Source: Desulfovibrio subterraneus (GTDB lineage: Bacteria > Desulfobacterota > Desulfovibrionia > Desulfovibrionales > Desulfovibrionaceae). Taken from it: a stretch of DNA of 64,000 nucleotides. The first letter of the stretch is position 1; each line of letters begins with the position of its first letter. The notes under the pieces are model-generated. The model did no database searches and was not told where the DNA came from. It saw only the letters and a program-made list of their open reading frames with translations. Location of the stretch: the NCBI RefSeq assembly GCF_013340285.1, contig NZ_BLVO01000013.1, forward strand, positions 1,383,689 through 1,447,688, in the 5' to 3' direction. Made by a program: the position numbers and the translations under genes. Positions 47,379 to 56,649 of this stretch are shown one piece after another.

Positions 47379-48986
47379 ATGTCAATGCCTACCCCTGAAG
47401 AGTTGATTAAGATCAACTACAATACCCCGGCCGAGTCCTGGATGGACATCAAGCCGGAAATAGTTCCCGGTGCTGTTGCCTATCCTGCCAAGAAGGACAC
47501 CATGGAAGGGCTGCATATGCCCAACCCCCATACATGGGACCCCTTCCAGGAAGACTGGAACCTGCCGGAAAACTGGGAAGAAATCATCTATAACGGCCTG
47601 AAGGAACGTCTTGAAAAGTACCGCTCCTTCAAGCTTTTCATGGACATCTGTGTCCGCTGTGGTGCCTGTGCCGACAAGTGTCACTACTACATCGGCTCCG
47701 GTGACCCCAAGAACATGCCCGTTCTGCGCGCTGAACTGCTGCGCTCCGTATACCGCAAGGACTTCACCACTGCAGGCAAGATTCTCGGCAAGCTCGCAGG
47801 TGCCCGCAAGCTGGACAAGGAAGTCATCAAGGAGTGGTTCTACTACTTCTACCAGTGTACTGAATGCCGCCGCTGTTCGCTGTTCTGCCCTTACGGCATC
47901 GACACCGCAGAAGTGACCATGATGGCGCGCGAGCTGCTGCACGAACTCGGCCTTGGTCTGCACTGGATCATGGACCCCGTCAGCAACTGTAACCGCACCG
48001 GTAACCACCTTGGCATCACCCCCCACGCCTTCAAGGAAATCGTGGAATTCCTGTGTGATGACATTGAAGACATAACCGGCGTACGCATCAACCCGCCCTT
48101 CAACGAGCCCGGCCACGAAGTGCTGTTCATCACCCCCTCCGGCGACGCTTTCGCCGATCCGGGTATCTACACCTTCATGGGCTACCTGATGCTCTTTGAA
48201 GAAATCGGGCTGGACTACACCCTGTCCACCTACGCATCAGAAGGCGGCAACTTCGGCCTCTTCACCTCCTCCAAGGTGATGAAGAAGCTGAACGCCAAGA
48301 TGTATGCCGAAGCCGAACGCCTCGGTTCCAAGTGGATTCTGGGCGGCGAATGCGGCCACATGTGGCGCGTCATCAACCAGTACATGTCCACCATGAACGG
48401 TCCTGCTCCGTCCTGCATGGAAACCCCGGTCAGTCCCATCACGGGCACCGTGTTCCACAATGCAGCCGAAACCAAGATGGTGCACATCGCCGAGTTCACT
48501 GCTGACCTTATCAAGCATGACAAGCTGCGCCTTGATCCGTCCCGTAACGACCACCTGAACGTGACCTTCCACGACTCCTGCAACCCGGCCCGCGCCATGG
48601 GTCTGCTTGAAGAGCCGCGTGAAGTCCTCAAGGCGGTCTGTAACAACTTCTACGAAATGCCCGAGAACACCATTCGCGAGCAGACCTTCTGCTGCGGTGC
48701 CGGTTCCGGTCTTAACACCGACGAAATCATGGAAATCCGCATGCGCGGTGCTCTGCCCCGCGGCAACGCCCTGCGCTATGTGCAGGAAAAGCACGGTGTC
48801 AACACCATGGCCTGCATCTGCGCCATCGACCGCGCAACGCTGCCCCCGCTTGCCGACTACTGGGCACCCGGCGTCAGCATCTACGGTACCCATGAACTTG
48901 TCGCCAACGCCCTTGTCATGAAGGGTGAGAAGAAGCGTACCATGGACCTCAGGCAGAATGACCTGCCCGGGATGGAGGATGAATAA
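47379..48986 (+). CDS. dsrK: DsrK, HdrD-like iron-sulfur subunit
   Basis: A 535-aa cytoplasmic subunit. Two [4Fe-4S] ferredoxin motifs are visible: CVRCGACADKC (residues 91-101) and CTECRRCSLFCP (from residue 160). The C-terminal half has CCG-type motifs, HDSCNPAR and FCCGAGSG, which in HdrB/HdrD bind the noncubane cluster. It is expected to deliver electrons to the DsrC disulfide that links to DsrAB sulfite reductase. AAGGAG precedes the ATG. Confidence 0.96.
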   Translation: MSMPTPEELIKINYNTPAESWMDIKPEIVPGAVAYPAKKDTMEGLHMPNPHTWDPFQEDWNLPENWEEIIYNGLKERLEKYRSFKLFMDICVRCGACADKCHYYIGSGDPKNMPVLRAELLRSVYRKDFTTAGKILGKLAGARKLDKEVIKEWFYYFYQCTECRRCSLFCPYGIDTAEVTMMARELLHELGLGLHWIMDPVSNCNRTGNHLGITPHAFKEIVEFLCDDIEDITGVRINPPFNEPGHEVLFITPSGDAFADPGIYTFMGYLMLFEEIGLDYTLSTYASEGGNFGLFTSSKVMKKLNAKMYAEAERLGSKWILGGECGHMWRVINQYMSTMNGPAPSCMETPVSPITGTVFHNAAETKMVHIAEFTADLIKHDKLRLDPSRNDHLNVTFHDSCNPARAMGLLEEPREVLKAVCNNFYEMPENTIREQTFCCGAGSGLNTDEIMEIRMRGALPRGNALRYVQEKHGVNTMACICAIDRATLPPLADYWAPGVSIYGTHELVANALVMKGEKKRTMDLRQNDLPGMEDE

Positions 48987-48988
48987 CG

Positions 48989-49375
48989 ATGTATAATACC
49001 AAGTACGTTCTCCCCGGTCTGCTGATCTTCCTGGCACTGTTCACCTCTCCCTTCTGGGCTGGCAAGGTTTTCGGCACCGCTTCTTATGAGCGTCCGAAAC
49101 TGGCTCTGCCCGCTGGCGAAAAGGAGTGCATCGAGCCGGTGGAGTACATGCGCACCGAACATATGCAGATTCTGGACACATGGCGCGATCAGGCCCTGCG
49201 CGAAGGCAAGCGTACCTACGTTGCCTCCAACGGCAAGGTTTGGAACATCAGCCTGCAGAACACCTGTATGAAGTGCCATACCAACAAGGCTGAGTTCTGT
49301 GACAAGTGCCACACCTCCAATAGCGTGACCCCCTACTGTTGGGACTGTCATGTTGAGCCGAAGGGGAATCGATAA
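48989..49375 (+). CDS. dsrJ: DsrJ, periplasmic triheme cytochrome c
   Basis: A 128-aa protein with an N-terminal signal-anchor (residues about 7-24) and three heme c motifs: CMKCH (93-97), CDKCH (104-108) and CWDCH (117-121). A further conserved Cys (C47) occurs before the heme region and is a candidate unusual axial ligand, as proposed for this family. It starts 2 bases after dsrK and ends within the dsrO start. Confidence 0.95.
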   Translation: MYNTKYVLPGLLIFLALFTSPFWAGKVFGTASYERPKLALPAGEKECIEPVEYMRTEHMQILDTWRDQALREGKRTYVASNGKVWNISLQNTCMKCHTNKAEFCDKCHTSNSVTPYCWDCHVEPKGNR

Positions 49376-50154
49376 TGAAACGTAGCAGAAGACAATTCCT
49401 CAAGGTTGCCAGCCTTTCTGTTCTGGGTCTGAGCACCCACCTTGCCACTGGCGGCATTGTCAATGCCGCGCAGCAGGGTGAGCAGTACCTGCCCAATGAG
49501 CACGGCCTGAAGGCCGGTCGCTGGGCAATGGTCATCGATACCCGTGCCTTTGAAACACCTGCGGACTTTGAAGCCTGCGTAACTGCATGCCACAAGGTTC
49601 ACAACGTTCCTCATATTCCCAATCATCAGGATATCAAGTGGTTGTGGACCGACAAGTACGAACACGTTTTCCCCGAGCAGAGCAACAATCACATGTCTGA
49701 AGCTCTGGAAAAGCGCGACTTCCTCGTACTGTGCAACCACTGCGAGAATCCGCCCTGTGTCCGCGTATGCCCCACCAAGGCGACCTACAAGCGCCCTGAC
49801 GGCATCGTTGCCATGGACTACCACCGCTGCATCGGCTGTCGCTTCTGCATGGCCGGCTGCCCCTACGGTGCGCGCTCCTTCAACTTCTCCGATCCCCGCA
49901 AGCATCTGGATATGGCAGAGGTCAATCCGGAGTTCCCGACCCGTATGATCGGCGTTGTTGAAAAGTGTAACTTCTGCGTGGAAAGGCTTGCTCAGGGACT
50001 TATGCCTGCCTGCGTCGAGGCTGCGGAAGGCAAAATCGTTTTCGGCGATCTCAACGACCCCGAGTCCGAGGTCCGCAAGGTTCTGGCCGAGAACTTCACC
50101 ATCCGCCGCAAACCCGCTGTCGGTACACAGCCCGGCGTGTACTACATCATTTAG
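49375..50154 (+). CDS. dsrO: DsrO, periplasmic ferredoxin-type subunit
   Basis: A 259-aa protein with a Tat signal (RSRRQFLKVASLSVLG), so it is exported folded with its clusters. Cysteine groups for several [4Fe-4S] centres are visible: CVTACHKVH, CNHCENPPCVRVCP, CIGCRFCMAGCPYG and CNFCVERL. It overlaps the dsrJ stop by one base. It should link DsrJ hemes to the membrane subunit DsrP. Confidence 0.96.
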   Translation: MKRSRRQFLKVASLSVLGLSTHLATGGIVNAAQQGEQYLPNEHGLKAGRWAMVIDTRAFETPADFEACVTACHKVHNVPHIPNHQDIKWLWTDKYEHVFPEQSNNHMSEALEKRDFLVLCNHCENPPCVRVCPTKATYKRPDGIVAMDYHRCIGCRFCMAGCPYGARSFNFSDPRKHLDMAEVNPEFPTRMIGVVEKCNFCVERLAQGLMPACVEAAEGKIVFGDLNDPESEVRKVLAENFTIRRKPAVGTQPGVYYII

Positions 50155-50163
50155 GAGGCGGAC

Positions 50164-51327
50164 ATGATTGAAAAAGTATTGAAAGGCTCTCCCAAGTTCT
50201 ATGTTTGGCTCGTCTTCCTTGGCAGCCTCATAGGCCTCGGTGCCTTCACCTATCTGTTCCAGATGAAGTACGGCCTGTCCATCACCGGCATGAGCCGCGA
50301 CGTATCGTGGGGCTTCTACATCGCCCAGTTCACCTATCTGGTCGGTGTGGCCGCATCCGCAGTTATGCTGGTGCTGCCCGCGTACTTCCACCACTACAAA
50401 AAGTTCAAGAAGATGATCATCTTCGGTGAATTCATGGCCATCGGCGCTGTTCTGATGTGCATGCTCTTCATCGTTGCCGACATGGGCCAGCCCCAGCGCA
50501 TGCTCAACGTTATGCTCCACCCCACCCCGAACTCCGTCATGTTCTACGACATGATGGTTCTGATGGGCTACCTGGTGCTTAACGCCGTCATCGGCTGGAC
50601 CACCCTTGAGTGTGAGCGCCATCAGGTTGAACCGCCGAAGTGGATCAAGCCCTTGATCTACCTGTCCATCTTCTGGGCATTCAGCATTCACACCGTTACG
50701 GCGTTCCTGTACTCCGGTCTGCCCGGCCGTCACTACTTCCTGACCGCCATCATGGCTGCCCGCTTCCTGAGCTCTGCATTCTGTGCCGGTCCTTCCATCC
50801 TGCTGCTGCTTCTCTTCGTGGTACGCAAGATGACCGGATTCAACCCCGGCAAGGAAGCTGTTCAGACCCTGACCAAGATCATCACCTACGCCATGGGCAT
50901 CAACGTGTTCTTCTTCCTGCTGGAAGTGTTCACGGCCTTCTACAGCGGTGTTCCCGGTCACGCACACCCCATCGCCTACCTCTTCTCCGGTCATGGCGGT
51001 CATGTGGACTGGATTACCGGCTTTATGTGGGTAGGTGCCATTCTGGCCATTCTCAGCCTTGCGCTGCTCATTCCCCCGAGCCTGCGTGACAACGAGAAGC
51101 TGCTGCCCTGGTCTCTGGCCATCCTTGTTACCGCAACCTGGATTGACAAGGGCCTCGGTCTGATCATCGGCGGTTTCACACCGAACCCGTTCGAGAAGTA
51201 CACGGTGTACACCCCCACCGTTCCCGAACTGCTGATCTCCCTCGGCATCTTCGCAACCGGTCTCTTCGTAGTATCCATACTCTGGAAGATCGCGCTGGAT
51301 GTTAAGAAGGAAGCCGGCACCTTCTAA
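50164..51327 (+). CDS. dsrP: DsrP, NrfD-like membrane subunit
   Basis: A 387-aa polytopic protein with about ten helices of the NrfD/PsrC type, interacting with menaquinone and with DsrO. Typical elements are GLSITGMSRDVSWGFYIAQFTYLVG, recognisable from its core, and SIHTVTAFLYSGLPGRHY. AGGAGG precedes the ATG. It is the last gene of the operon. Confidence 0.95.
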   Translation: MIEKVLKGSPKFYVWLVFLGSLIGLGAFTYLFQMKYGLSITGMSRDVSWGFYIAQFTYLVGVAASAVMLVLPAYFHHYKKFKKMIIFGEFMAIGAVLMCMLFIVADMGQPQRMLNVMLHPTPNSVMFYDMMVLMGYLVLNAVIGWTTLECERHQVEPPKWIKPLIYLSIFWAFSIHTVTAFLYSGLPGRHYFLTAIMAARFLSSAFCAGPSILLLLLFVVRKMTGFNPGKEAVQTLTKIITYAMGINVFFFLLEVFTAFYSGVPGHAHPIAYLFSGHGGHVDWITGFMWVGAILAILSLALLIPPSLRDNEKLLPWSLAILVTATWIDKGLGLIIGGFTPNPFEKYTVYTPTVPELLISLGIFATGLFVVSILWKIALDVKKEAGTF

Positions 51328-51356
51328 GCCGACGCTGCAACTCGCTGTATAGTATA

Positions 51357-51396
51357 ACGGGGCCTGTCCATTTCGGACAGGCCCCGTTTCTTTATT
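51357..51396 (+). terminator. Terminator of the dsr operon
   Basis: ACGGGGCCTGTCC and GGACAGGCCCCGT form a 13-bp stem with loop ATTTC, followed by TTCTTTATT. Confidence 0.95.
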
Positions 51397-51416
51397 GCCA
51401 CCACACCGTGGTCCAT

Positions 51417-51449
51417 AAAAAAAGCCCGCCTCCTGTTCGGAAACGGGCT
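51417..51449 (-). terminator. Terminator of the 51.5-kb hypothetical gene
   Basis: On the minus strand AGCCCG and CGGGCT (extended by TCC/GGA) are followed by a run of seven T. Confidence 0.8.
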
Positions 51450-51472
51450 GTGCATTCATCTATACGGCTGAG

Positions 51473-51856
51473 CTATACGGTCACCTGCAGCATGGGGTCC
51501 TGCCGTGTGTATGCGGCTTCTGTCTGCTGGTAGGCAGCGGCCCCCATACGGCGCATCCATTGCGATTCCGGAGCTCCTTCAAGCTGCGTGGAAGCGGATA
51601 TCTGCCTGCGCAGACCGGTAGTTTCCAGATCAGGCACATAGGTATCACGCAAGGTGGACCGTGCTTGCGACATCACGTCGCCGGAACTGGCCTCCTCTTC
51701 CGTTTCATACCGTACGCCGAACTTGCCGAGCTTGAACCCTACTGAAGATTGGGAACGGGCCTGCTGCGCCGCAGCGACTGCTTCCAGCCGCTCGGTTGCC
51801 GCCGCCCGCGCATAGGCTTCAAAGCCCCGCGCGCTACTTACTCCGCCCACTTCCAT
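51473..51856 (-). CDS. Hypothetical protein
   Basis: No family was recognised. The 127-aa product begins MEVGGVSSARGFEAYARAAA, is rich in Ala, Gln and Arg, and has no signal peptide or membrane helix. AAGGA lies 8 bases before the chosen ATG; another ATG three codons upstream would place the site too close. It has its own terminator, supporting a real gene, and is convergent to the dsr operon. Confidence 0.6.
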   Translation of the reverse strand: MEVGGVSSARGFEAYARAAATERLEAVAAAQQARSQSSVGFKLGKFGVRYETEEEASSGDVMSQARSTLRDTYVPDLETTGLRRQISASTQLEGAPESQWMRRMGAAAYQQTEAAYTRQDPMLQVTV

Positions 51857-51973
51857 CTTCAGCATCCTTGATTGCATTGCTCGCAGGAACAAAGGGGTCC
51901 ACTCCTGCAGATACCCACAATACAACCGCGTATTTTCAAACGCAACCCTGTTATTTCAGCCGCCACACAAATT

Positions 51974-52101
51974 CTGTCATCCAAGGCGTACCATTCAGAA
52001 ACAGCACATCAACTTACTATTTTAAATACAATCAATACAGCATGTTAATAAGAAACATCACACGTAACAAAGATGTATCTGCCGCGACACCTTTCTGTAA
52101 C
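51974..52101 (+). promoter_or_regulatory. Possible Pho-box elements before pstS
   Basis: CTGTCAT (51974-51980) and CTGTAAC (52095-52101) resemble PhoB half-sites. They do not form the usual pair of direct repeats 11 bases apart, so the assignment is weak. No confident -35/-10 pair was found in 51926-52186. Confidence 0.25.
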
Positions 52102-52186
52102 ACGGCGCACTTAGTTTCCCCTCATCGCAAGACCACAACGGCCTGCGACTCAACCACTACGGTAAACAAATCTGGAGGATAACCAA

Positions 52187-52996
52187 ATGCGTTTCAAGTC
52201 TCTCGCTATTGTGGCCGCTCTGGTTCTCGGTCTCGCCAGCTCTGCTTTTGCAGGCGAAAAAGTAACCATCAAGGGTTCCACCACCGTTCTGCCCATCATG
52301 CAGAGGGCTGTTGAAGCCTTCATGAAGAAGCACCCCGATGTAACAATCGAAGTTTCCGGTGGCGGTTCTTCCAACGGCATCAAAGCGCTGCTTGACGGTA
52401 CTACCGACATCGCCATGGCCTCCCGCCAGATGAAGGACAAGGAAGTTGCCCTTGCTTCTGAAAAGGGTATCAAGGCCACCGAAATCGTCATCGCTTTTGA
52501 CGCAGTTGTTCCGATCGTCAACCCCGCCAACCCCGTAGCCAACCTGACTGCCGACCAGCTCAAGGGCATCTACGAAGGCAAGATCACCAACTGGAAGGAA
52601 GTGGGCGGTAATGATGCCCCCATCGTAGTCATCTCCCGCGACACCTCTTCCGGCACCTACGAAACCTGGGAAGGCAAGATCATGAAGGGTGCACGCGTGT
52701 TCCCCGGCGCCCTGCTGCAGGCTTCTTCCGGCGCCGTTCTGCAGGCCGTTTCCAAGAACCCCAAGGCCATTGCCTATGACGGCCTCGGCTATGTGAACGA
52801 CTCCGTACACGCCGTAAAGGTTGACGGCGTTGCCGGTTCCGCAGAATCCGCCAAGAGCAACACCTACAAGATTGCCCGCTCCCTGCAGATTTACGTAAAC
52901 GGTGAACCCGCAGGCCCCACCAAGGCTCTGGTCGAGTTCATCCTTTCTCCCGAAGGTCAGAAGATCGTAGAAGAAACCGGCTTCATCAAGATGTAG
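52187..52996 (+). CDS. pstS: Phosphate-binding protein PstS
   Basis: A 269-aa periplasmic substrate-binding protein. The signal peptide ends at AFAGEK (about residue 24). Phosphate-contacting motifs are KGSTTVLPIM near the N-terminus, EVSGGGSSNGIKALLDG, and SRDTSSGTYETW. TGGAGG lies before the ATG. It captures phosphate for PstCA. A GC-rich hairpin follows the stop. Confidence 0.95.
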   Translation: MRFKSLAIVAALVLGLASSAFAGEKVTIKGSTTVLPIMQRAVEAFMKKHPDVTIEVSGGGSSNGIKALLDGTTDIAMASRQMKDKEVALASEKGIKATEIVIAFDAVVPIVNPANPVANLTADQLKGIYEGKITNWKEVGGNDAPIVVISRDTSSGTYETWEGKIMKGARVFPGALLQASSGAVLQAVSKNPKAIAYDGLGYVNDSVHAVKVDGVAGSAESAKSNTYKIARSLQIYVNGEPAGPTKALVEFILSPEGQKIVEETGFIKM

Positions 52997-53040
52997 TTCA
53001 TCACGGCCCGTCCGTGCTGAATTCCGATAGATACAAGCAC

Positions 53041-53068
53041 GCCTCCCTCCGGAATATCGGGGGGAGGC
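53041..53068 (+). terminator. Intercistronic hairpin between pstS and pstC
   Basis: GCCTCCCTCCG and CGGGGGGAGGC form an 11-bp stem without a T run. It would fit partial termination or mRNA stabilisation, giving more PstS than permease; that role is inferred. Confidence 0.6.
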
Positions 53069-53117
53069 ATATCGCATAGAACCGACCGACGCCAAAAGAT
53101 TTTCCGGGGATCAACAC

Positions 53118-54011
53118 ATGCTCATTAGCCGCCGCACCAAAGACGACATCATCCATGGCACCTTCTTCGCCATTGCTGCCAGCTGCGTTCTGGTGCTGTT
53201 TCTCATCATGCTGTTCCTCTTCATTGAGGGGCTTCCCATATTCAAGGTCATATCCGTTTCGGACTTCGTGTTCGGCACGGCGTGGTACCCCACTGACGAC
53301 CCTGCCGACTTCGGCATTCTGCCCATGATTGCGGCCTCGTTCTCCGTTACCCTGCTTTCGTCGCTGCTGGCCATTCCGCTCGGTATCATGACCGCCATAT
53401 ACCTTGCGGAAATCGCGTCTCCCAAAATGCGCAGCATCGTCAAACCGTTCGTGGAAATGCTGCAGGCGCTGCCCTCCGTTGTCATAGGCTTCTTCGGCAT
53501 GGTTGTGGTCGCCCCTCTGCTGCAGGAATGGTTCGACCTGCCCACCGGTCTCAACATGTTCAACGCATCCATCATGCTCGCCTTCATGGCTGTGCCGACC
53601 ATCACCTCCATATCCGAAGACGCCATCTACAGCGTGCCCAATGAAATGCGCGAAGCCTCGCTGGCTCTCGGCGCCACCAAGTGGCAGACCATTGCCAAAG
53701 TGGTGCTGCCTGCCTCGCTCACGGGCATAAGCACGGCAGTCATTCTGGGCATGGCCCGTTCCATAGGCGAAACCATGGTTGTTCTCATGGTAGCAGGCGG
53801 TGCCGCCATGATTCCCACCTCCATATTCAATCCGGTGCGCCCCATGCCTGCCTCCATTGCTGCAGAAATGGCCGAAGCGCCCTTCCAGAGCGACCATTAC
53901 TACGCCCTGTTCGCCACCGGCATGGTGCTCTTTCTCTTCACTCTCATGTTCAACATCCTTGCCGCCTACTTTGCGGAAAAGAAGAAGCAGGTCGGCGTGG
54001 CCACCCTGTAG
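53118..54011 (+). CDS. pstC: Phosphate ABC transporter permease PstC
   Basis: A 297-aa inner-membrane protein with six helices. The ABC-permease EAA loop is EMREASLALGATKWQT. LLSSLLAIPLGIMTAIYLAEI and VVIGFFGMVVVAP are typical of PstC. It partners with PstA and a PstB ATPase that is not in this window. Confidence 0.93.
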   Translation: MLISRRTKDDIIHGTFFAIAASCVLVLFLIMLFLFIEGLPIFKVISVSDFVFGTAWYPTDDPADFGILPMIAASFSVTLLSSLLAIPLGIMTAIYLAEIASPKMRSIVKPFVEMLQALPSVVIGFFGMVVVAPLLQEWFDLPTGLNMFNASIMLAFMAVPTITSISEDAIYSVPNEMREASLALGATKWQTIAKVVLPASLTGISTAVILGMARSIGETMVVLMVAGGAAMIPTSIFNPVRPMPASIAAEMAEAPFQSDHYYALFATGMVLFLFTLMFNILAAYFAEKKKQVGVATL

Positions 54012-54044
54012 AGCAGGCCGCAGAAGACACTACGGAGAACAACC

Positions 54045-54977
54045 ATGAGCCAGCTGGCACACCCCTTCACCGGAAGCACCCACATGGAAACCACATACAA
54101 TTCAATGCCGCAGGATCAGGGCTACCTCAAACGCAGGCTGCCCATTCAGACAATCATGTTCACCCTGTTCAAGGGCAGCGTCGTCATCAACGCAATGGCA
54201 CTGGCCATTATCTGCGGATTTGTGCTGTGGTACGGCCTGCCCGCCATATCATGGGAATTTCTGCTGGCACACCCGCGCGAGGCCATGACCGAGGGCGGCA
54301 TATTCCCCTGCATCATCGGCACAATCGCCCTTTCATACGGGTCAATGCTCATTGCCCTGCCGTGGGGCGTGGCAACCGCCATCTACCTGAATGAATACGC
54401 CAAGCCAGGCCCGCTGGTGCACGCCATACGCCTTGCCATAAACAACCTTGCCGGTGTGCCTTCCGTGGTATTCGGCCTCTTCGGCCTGTCTTTCTTCGTC
54501 ACGGTCATGGGCATGGGCGTTTCGCTGCTTGCGGGCATGTGCACCCTTGCCGCCCTTACCCTGCCCCTTATCATCGGTGCAACGGAAGAAGCCCTGCGCA
54601 GCGTATCCCCCACCTATCGCGAAGCATCTCTCGGCCTTGGTGCCACCAAGTGGCAGACCATCTCCAAGGTTGTGCTGCCTGCAGCAACCCCCGGCATTCT
54701 TACCGGTGCCATTCTCGCCATCGGCCGCGCTGCCGGAGAAACGGCAGCCATCATGTTTACCGCCGCCATGTTCTTTTCACCCAAACTTCCCTCTTCCGTA
54801 TTCGACAGTGTCATGGCTTTGCCGTATCATATTTATGTACTGGCAACCGCAGGCACGGAGATTGAAAAGACCCGTCCTCTGCAATACGGAACAGCCCTTG
54901 TGCTCATTGCTCTTGTTCTGGGCATGAACCTCATGGCCATCATCATCCGGGCCCGTCTGCAAAGGAAACTCCGCTAG
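54045..54977 (+). CDS. pstA: Phosphate ABC transporter permease PstA
   Basis: A 310-aa permease with six helices after a cytoplasmic N-terminal extension of about 45 residues. The EAA loop is TYREASLGLGATKWQT, nearly the same as in PstC. ACGGAG lies before the ATG. Instead of pstB and phoU, the next gene is a PIN-PhoH ATPase. Confidence 0.93.
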   Translation: MSQLAHPFTGSTHMETTYNSMPQDQGYLKRRLPIQTIMFTLFKGSVVINAMALAIICGFVLWYGLPAISWEFLLAHPREAMTEGGIFPCIIGTIALSYGSMLIALPWGVATAIYLNEYAKPGPLVHAIRLAINNLAGVPSVVFGLFGLSFFVTVMGMGVSLLAGMCTLAALTLPLIIGATEEALRSVSPTYREASLGLGATKWQTISKVVLPAATPGILTGAILAIGRAAGETAAIMFTAAMFFSPKLPSSVFDSVMALPYHIYVLATAGTEIEKTRPLQYGTALVLIALVLGMNLMAIIIRARLQRKLR

Positions 54978-55064
54978 CCTGCGCCTGCGTTCCGAGGACT
55001 CTGCGGCGGTCCGGCGCACTGCGGGACCGCCGCATGCAATACACCTCAACCCCAAGGGGTTTGC

Positions 55065-56255
55065 ATGGGCAGGAAAAACTTCGTACTCGACACCAACGTC
55101 CTCATCGAAAATCCAGACTGCATCCACAACCTGCGGAACGGTGAAGAGAACAACATCTTCATCCCCTACCATGTCCTCATCGAACTGAATTCCCTCAAAA
55201 CCAACCCCCGGCTCCGCCACATTGTCTCCCGCGTGGTGGACACCCTTCTCGCCAACAAGGAAATCATCCAGTTCATCCGCAACGATTCCAGCATCTCCCG
55301 CTTCACCGAAGAAGTGGTGGACAACTTCATCCTGCGCGAAATCAATGCCGCGCACATCGATTCCCCCATCCTCGTCACCAATGACAAGATCCTCCGCCTG
55401 CAGGCCGGACTTTCCGGCATAGACAGCGAAGAACTGCGCGATTCGCGCCCCTTCGAATCCGACTCACAGCGATACACCGGCTTTCTTGAAGCCGCTGAAC
55501 CACGCGTGGACAATTCCTTCACATGGCATGAAGGCAAACCCATGTTCCATGGTGCTGAAGGTGATGAGCTCATCACCTACCAGATGAATGTCTGGAACGT
55601 GAAACCGCGCAATGTGTACCAGAATCTGGCGCTCATGCTCATGCAGCGCGACGGCATTGACCTTGTCTCCATCCAGTCCGAGGCGGGCTACGGCAAAACC
55701 TATCTGGCACTTGCCTCGGCCCTGTATCTTGCGCTCGAACGCAAGCAGTATGAAAAAATCTATGTGGTGAAACCGCTCATAGAGCTCGGAACAAAGATGG
55801 GCTATCTGCCAGGCGACGTGCGGGAAAAGATGGAACCCTACGTCAAATACATTCAGGACCTGCTGGTTAAACTACATATAAGCCGCCCTGCAAACCGCAT
55901 TTTCGCCAACCCGGGCGAAGAGATGCTGCGCTACAACCCCAAGCGGTTCGAAATTCTGCCTCTGGCCTACATACGGGGCATGAACATCGAAAACGCCATA
56001 GTGATCGTAGATGAAACGCAGAACCTGTCCAGAAACGAAATGCGCGCCCTGCTCACCCGCATGGGAGAAAACGTGAAGTGCTTCTGCCTCGGCGACACCC
56101 GACAAGTGGACAATCCATACCTCAACGACTCCAACAACGGACTCAACTGGATTGTCCGCAAGCTGAAGGGATTTTCCGGATACGCGCACATGGTGCTTAA
56201 GGGCGACCGTTCACGCGGCCCCATTACCGACATGGTTCTCCGCGCCAAACTGTAG
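55065..56255 (+). CDS. PIN-PhoH fusion (PhoH2-type) ATPase
   Basis: A 396-aa cytoplasmic protein. The N-terminal PIN domain has acidic residues in FVLDTNVLIENP and a later TNDKILR (about residues 6-130), as in metal-dependent RNases. The C-terminal PhoH ATPase has Walker A SEAGYGKT (about residue 205) and Walker B VIVDETQNL. Fused PIN-PhoH proteins unwind and cleave RNA in other bacteria. AAGGGG lies before the ATG. It may be read through from pst, and a terminator follows. Confidence 0.92.
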   Translation: MGRKNFVLDTNVLIENPDCIHNLRNGEENNIFIPYHVLIELNSLKTNPRLRHIVSRVVDTLLANKEIIQFIRNDSSISRFTEEVVDNFILREINAAHIDSPILVTNDKILRLQAGLSGIDSEELRDSRPFESDSQRYTGFLEAAEPRVDNSFTWHEGKPMFHGAEGDELITYQMNVWNVKPRNVYQNLALMLMQRDGIDLVSIQSEAGYGKTYLALASALYLALERKQYEKIYVVKPLIELGTKMGYLPGDVREKMEPYVKYIQDLLVKLHISRPANRIFANPGEEMLRYNPKRFEILPLAYIRGMNIENAIVIVDETQNLSRNEMRALLTRMGENVKCFCLGDTRQVDNPYLNDSNNGLNWIVRKLKGFSGYAHMVLKGDRSRGPITDMVLRAKL

Positions 56256-56278
56256 CTGCTTTCCACACCAACAATAAA

Positions 56279-56310
56279 ACCCTCCGGACCTGATCGGAGG
56301 GTTTTTTCTT
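56279..56310 (+). terminator. Terminator of the PIN-PhoH gene
   Basis: ACCCTCCG and CGGAGGGT pair around an 8-base loop, followed by TTTTTTCTT. Confidence 0.93.
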
Positions 56311-56649
56311 GCCATATTATTAGATTTTGCTATATGCAATATACAAGAATTATATCGCGTTCACCACAGCGGATACTTCCCGTCGATTCACGGAGCAGCA
56401 CAAGGCATGAAGAAACCTTCCCCCTTCGACCATGCACCTCCCGCCACGCCTCCCAGTGGTTCAGCTGCTCCCCGTCGGGATCATGAAGAGTGAAGCCCTG
56501 CCGCCCCCGCTATGGCAGGGCTTCACCTCCCTTCAATCATACAACAGGGCGTATCTGCTGCCATAACAGGTTATCATTCACCTCTTGCCCCTTCGCAGTA
56601 ATGCTTGCTATAGCCAAGTACCGACTTACTACACGGCTACGGAGGGAGC
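56311..56649. other. 339-bp spacer with a possible micro-ORF
   Basis: An AT-rich first part (56311-56360) could contain a promoter but no good box pair was found. The second part has the micro-ORF and hairpin listed separately. Confidence 0.5.
56407..56493 (+). CDS. Possible 28-aa peptide
   Basis: MKKPSPFDHAPPATPPSG and a basic-acidic end (RRDHEE). An AAGG lies close to the ATG and GGAG a little further upstream. The stop codon TGA is the first part of a 12-bp perfect hairpin (TGAAGCCCTGCC and GGCAGGGCTTCA, 56491-56525). Composition is not clearly that of a real protein, so this is tentative. Confidence 0.25.
   Translation: MKKPSPFDHAPPATPPSGSAAPRRDHEE

Noticed and set aside
49348-51459. 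703-codon open frame opposite dsrO and dsrP
   Set aside because: It runs across two well-supported dsr genes and the dsr terminator, so it cannot be an ordinary gene.
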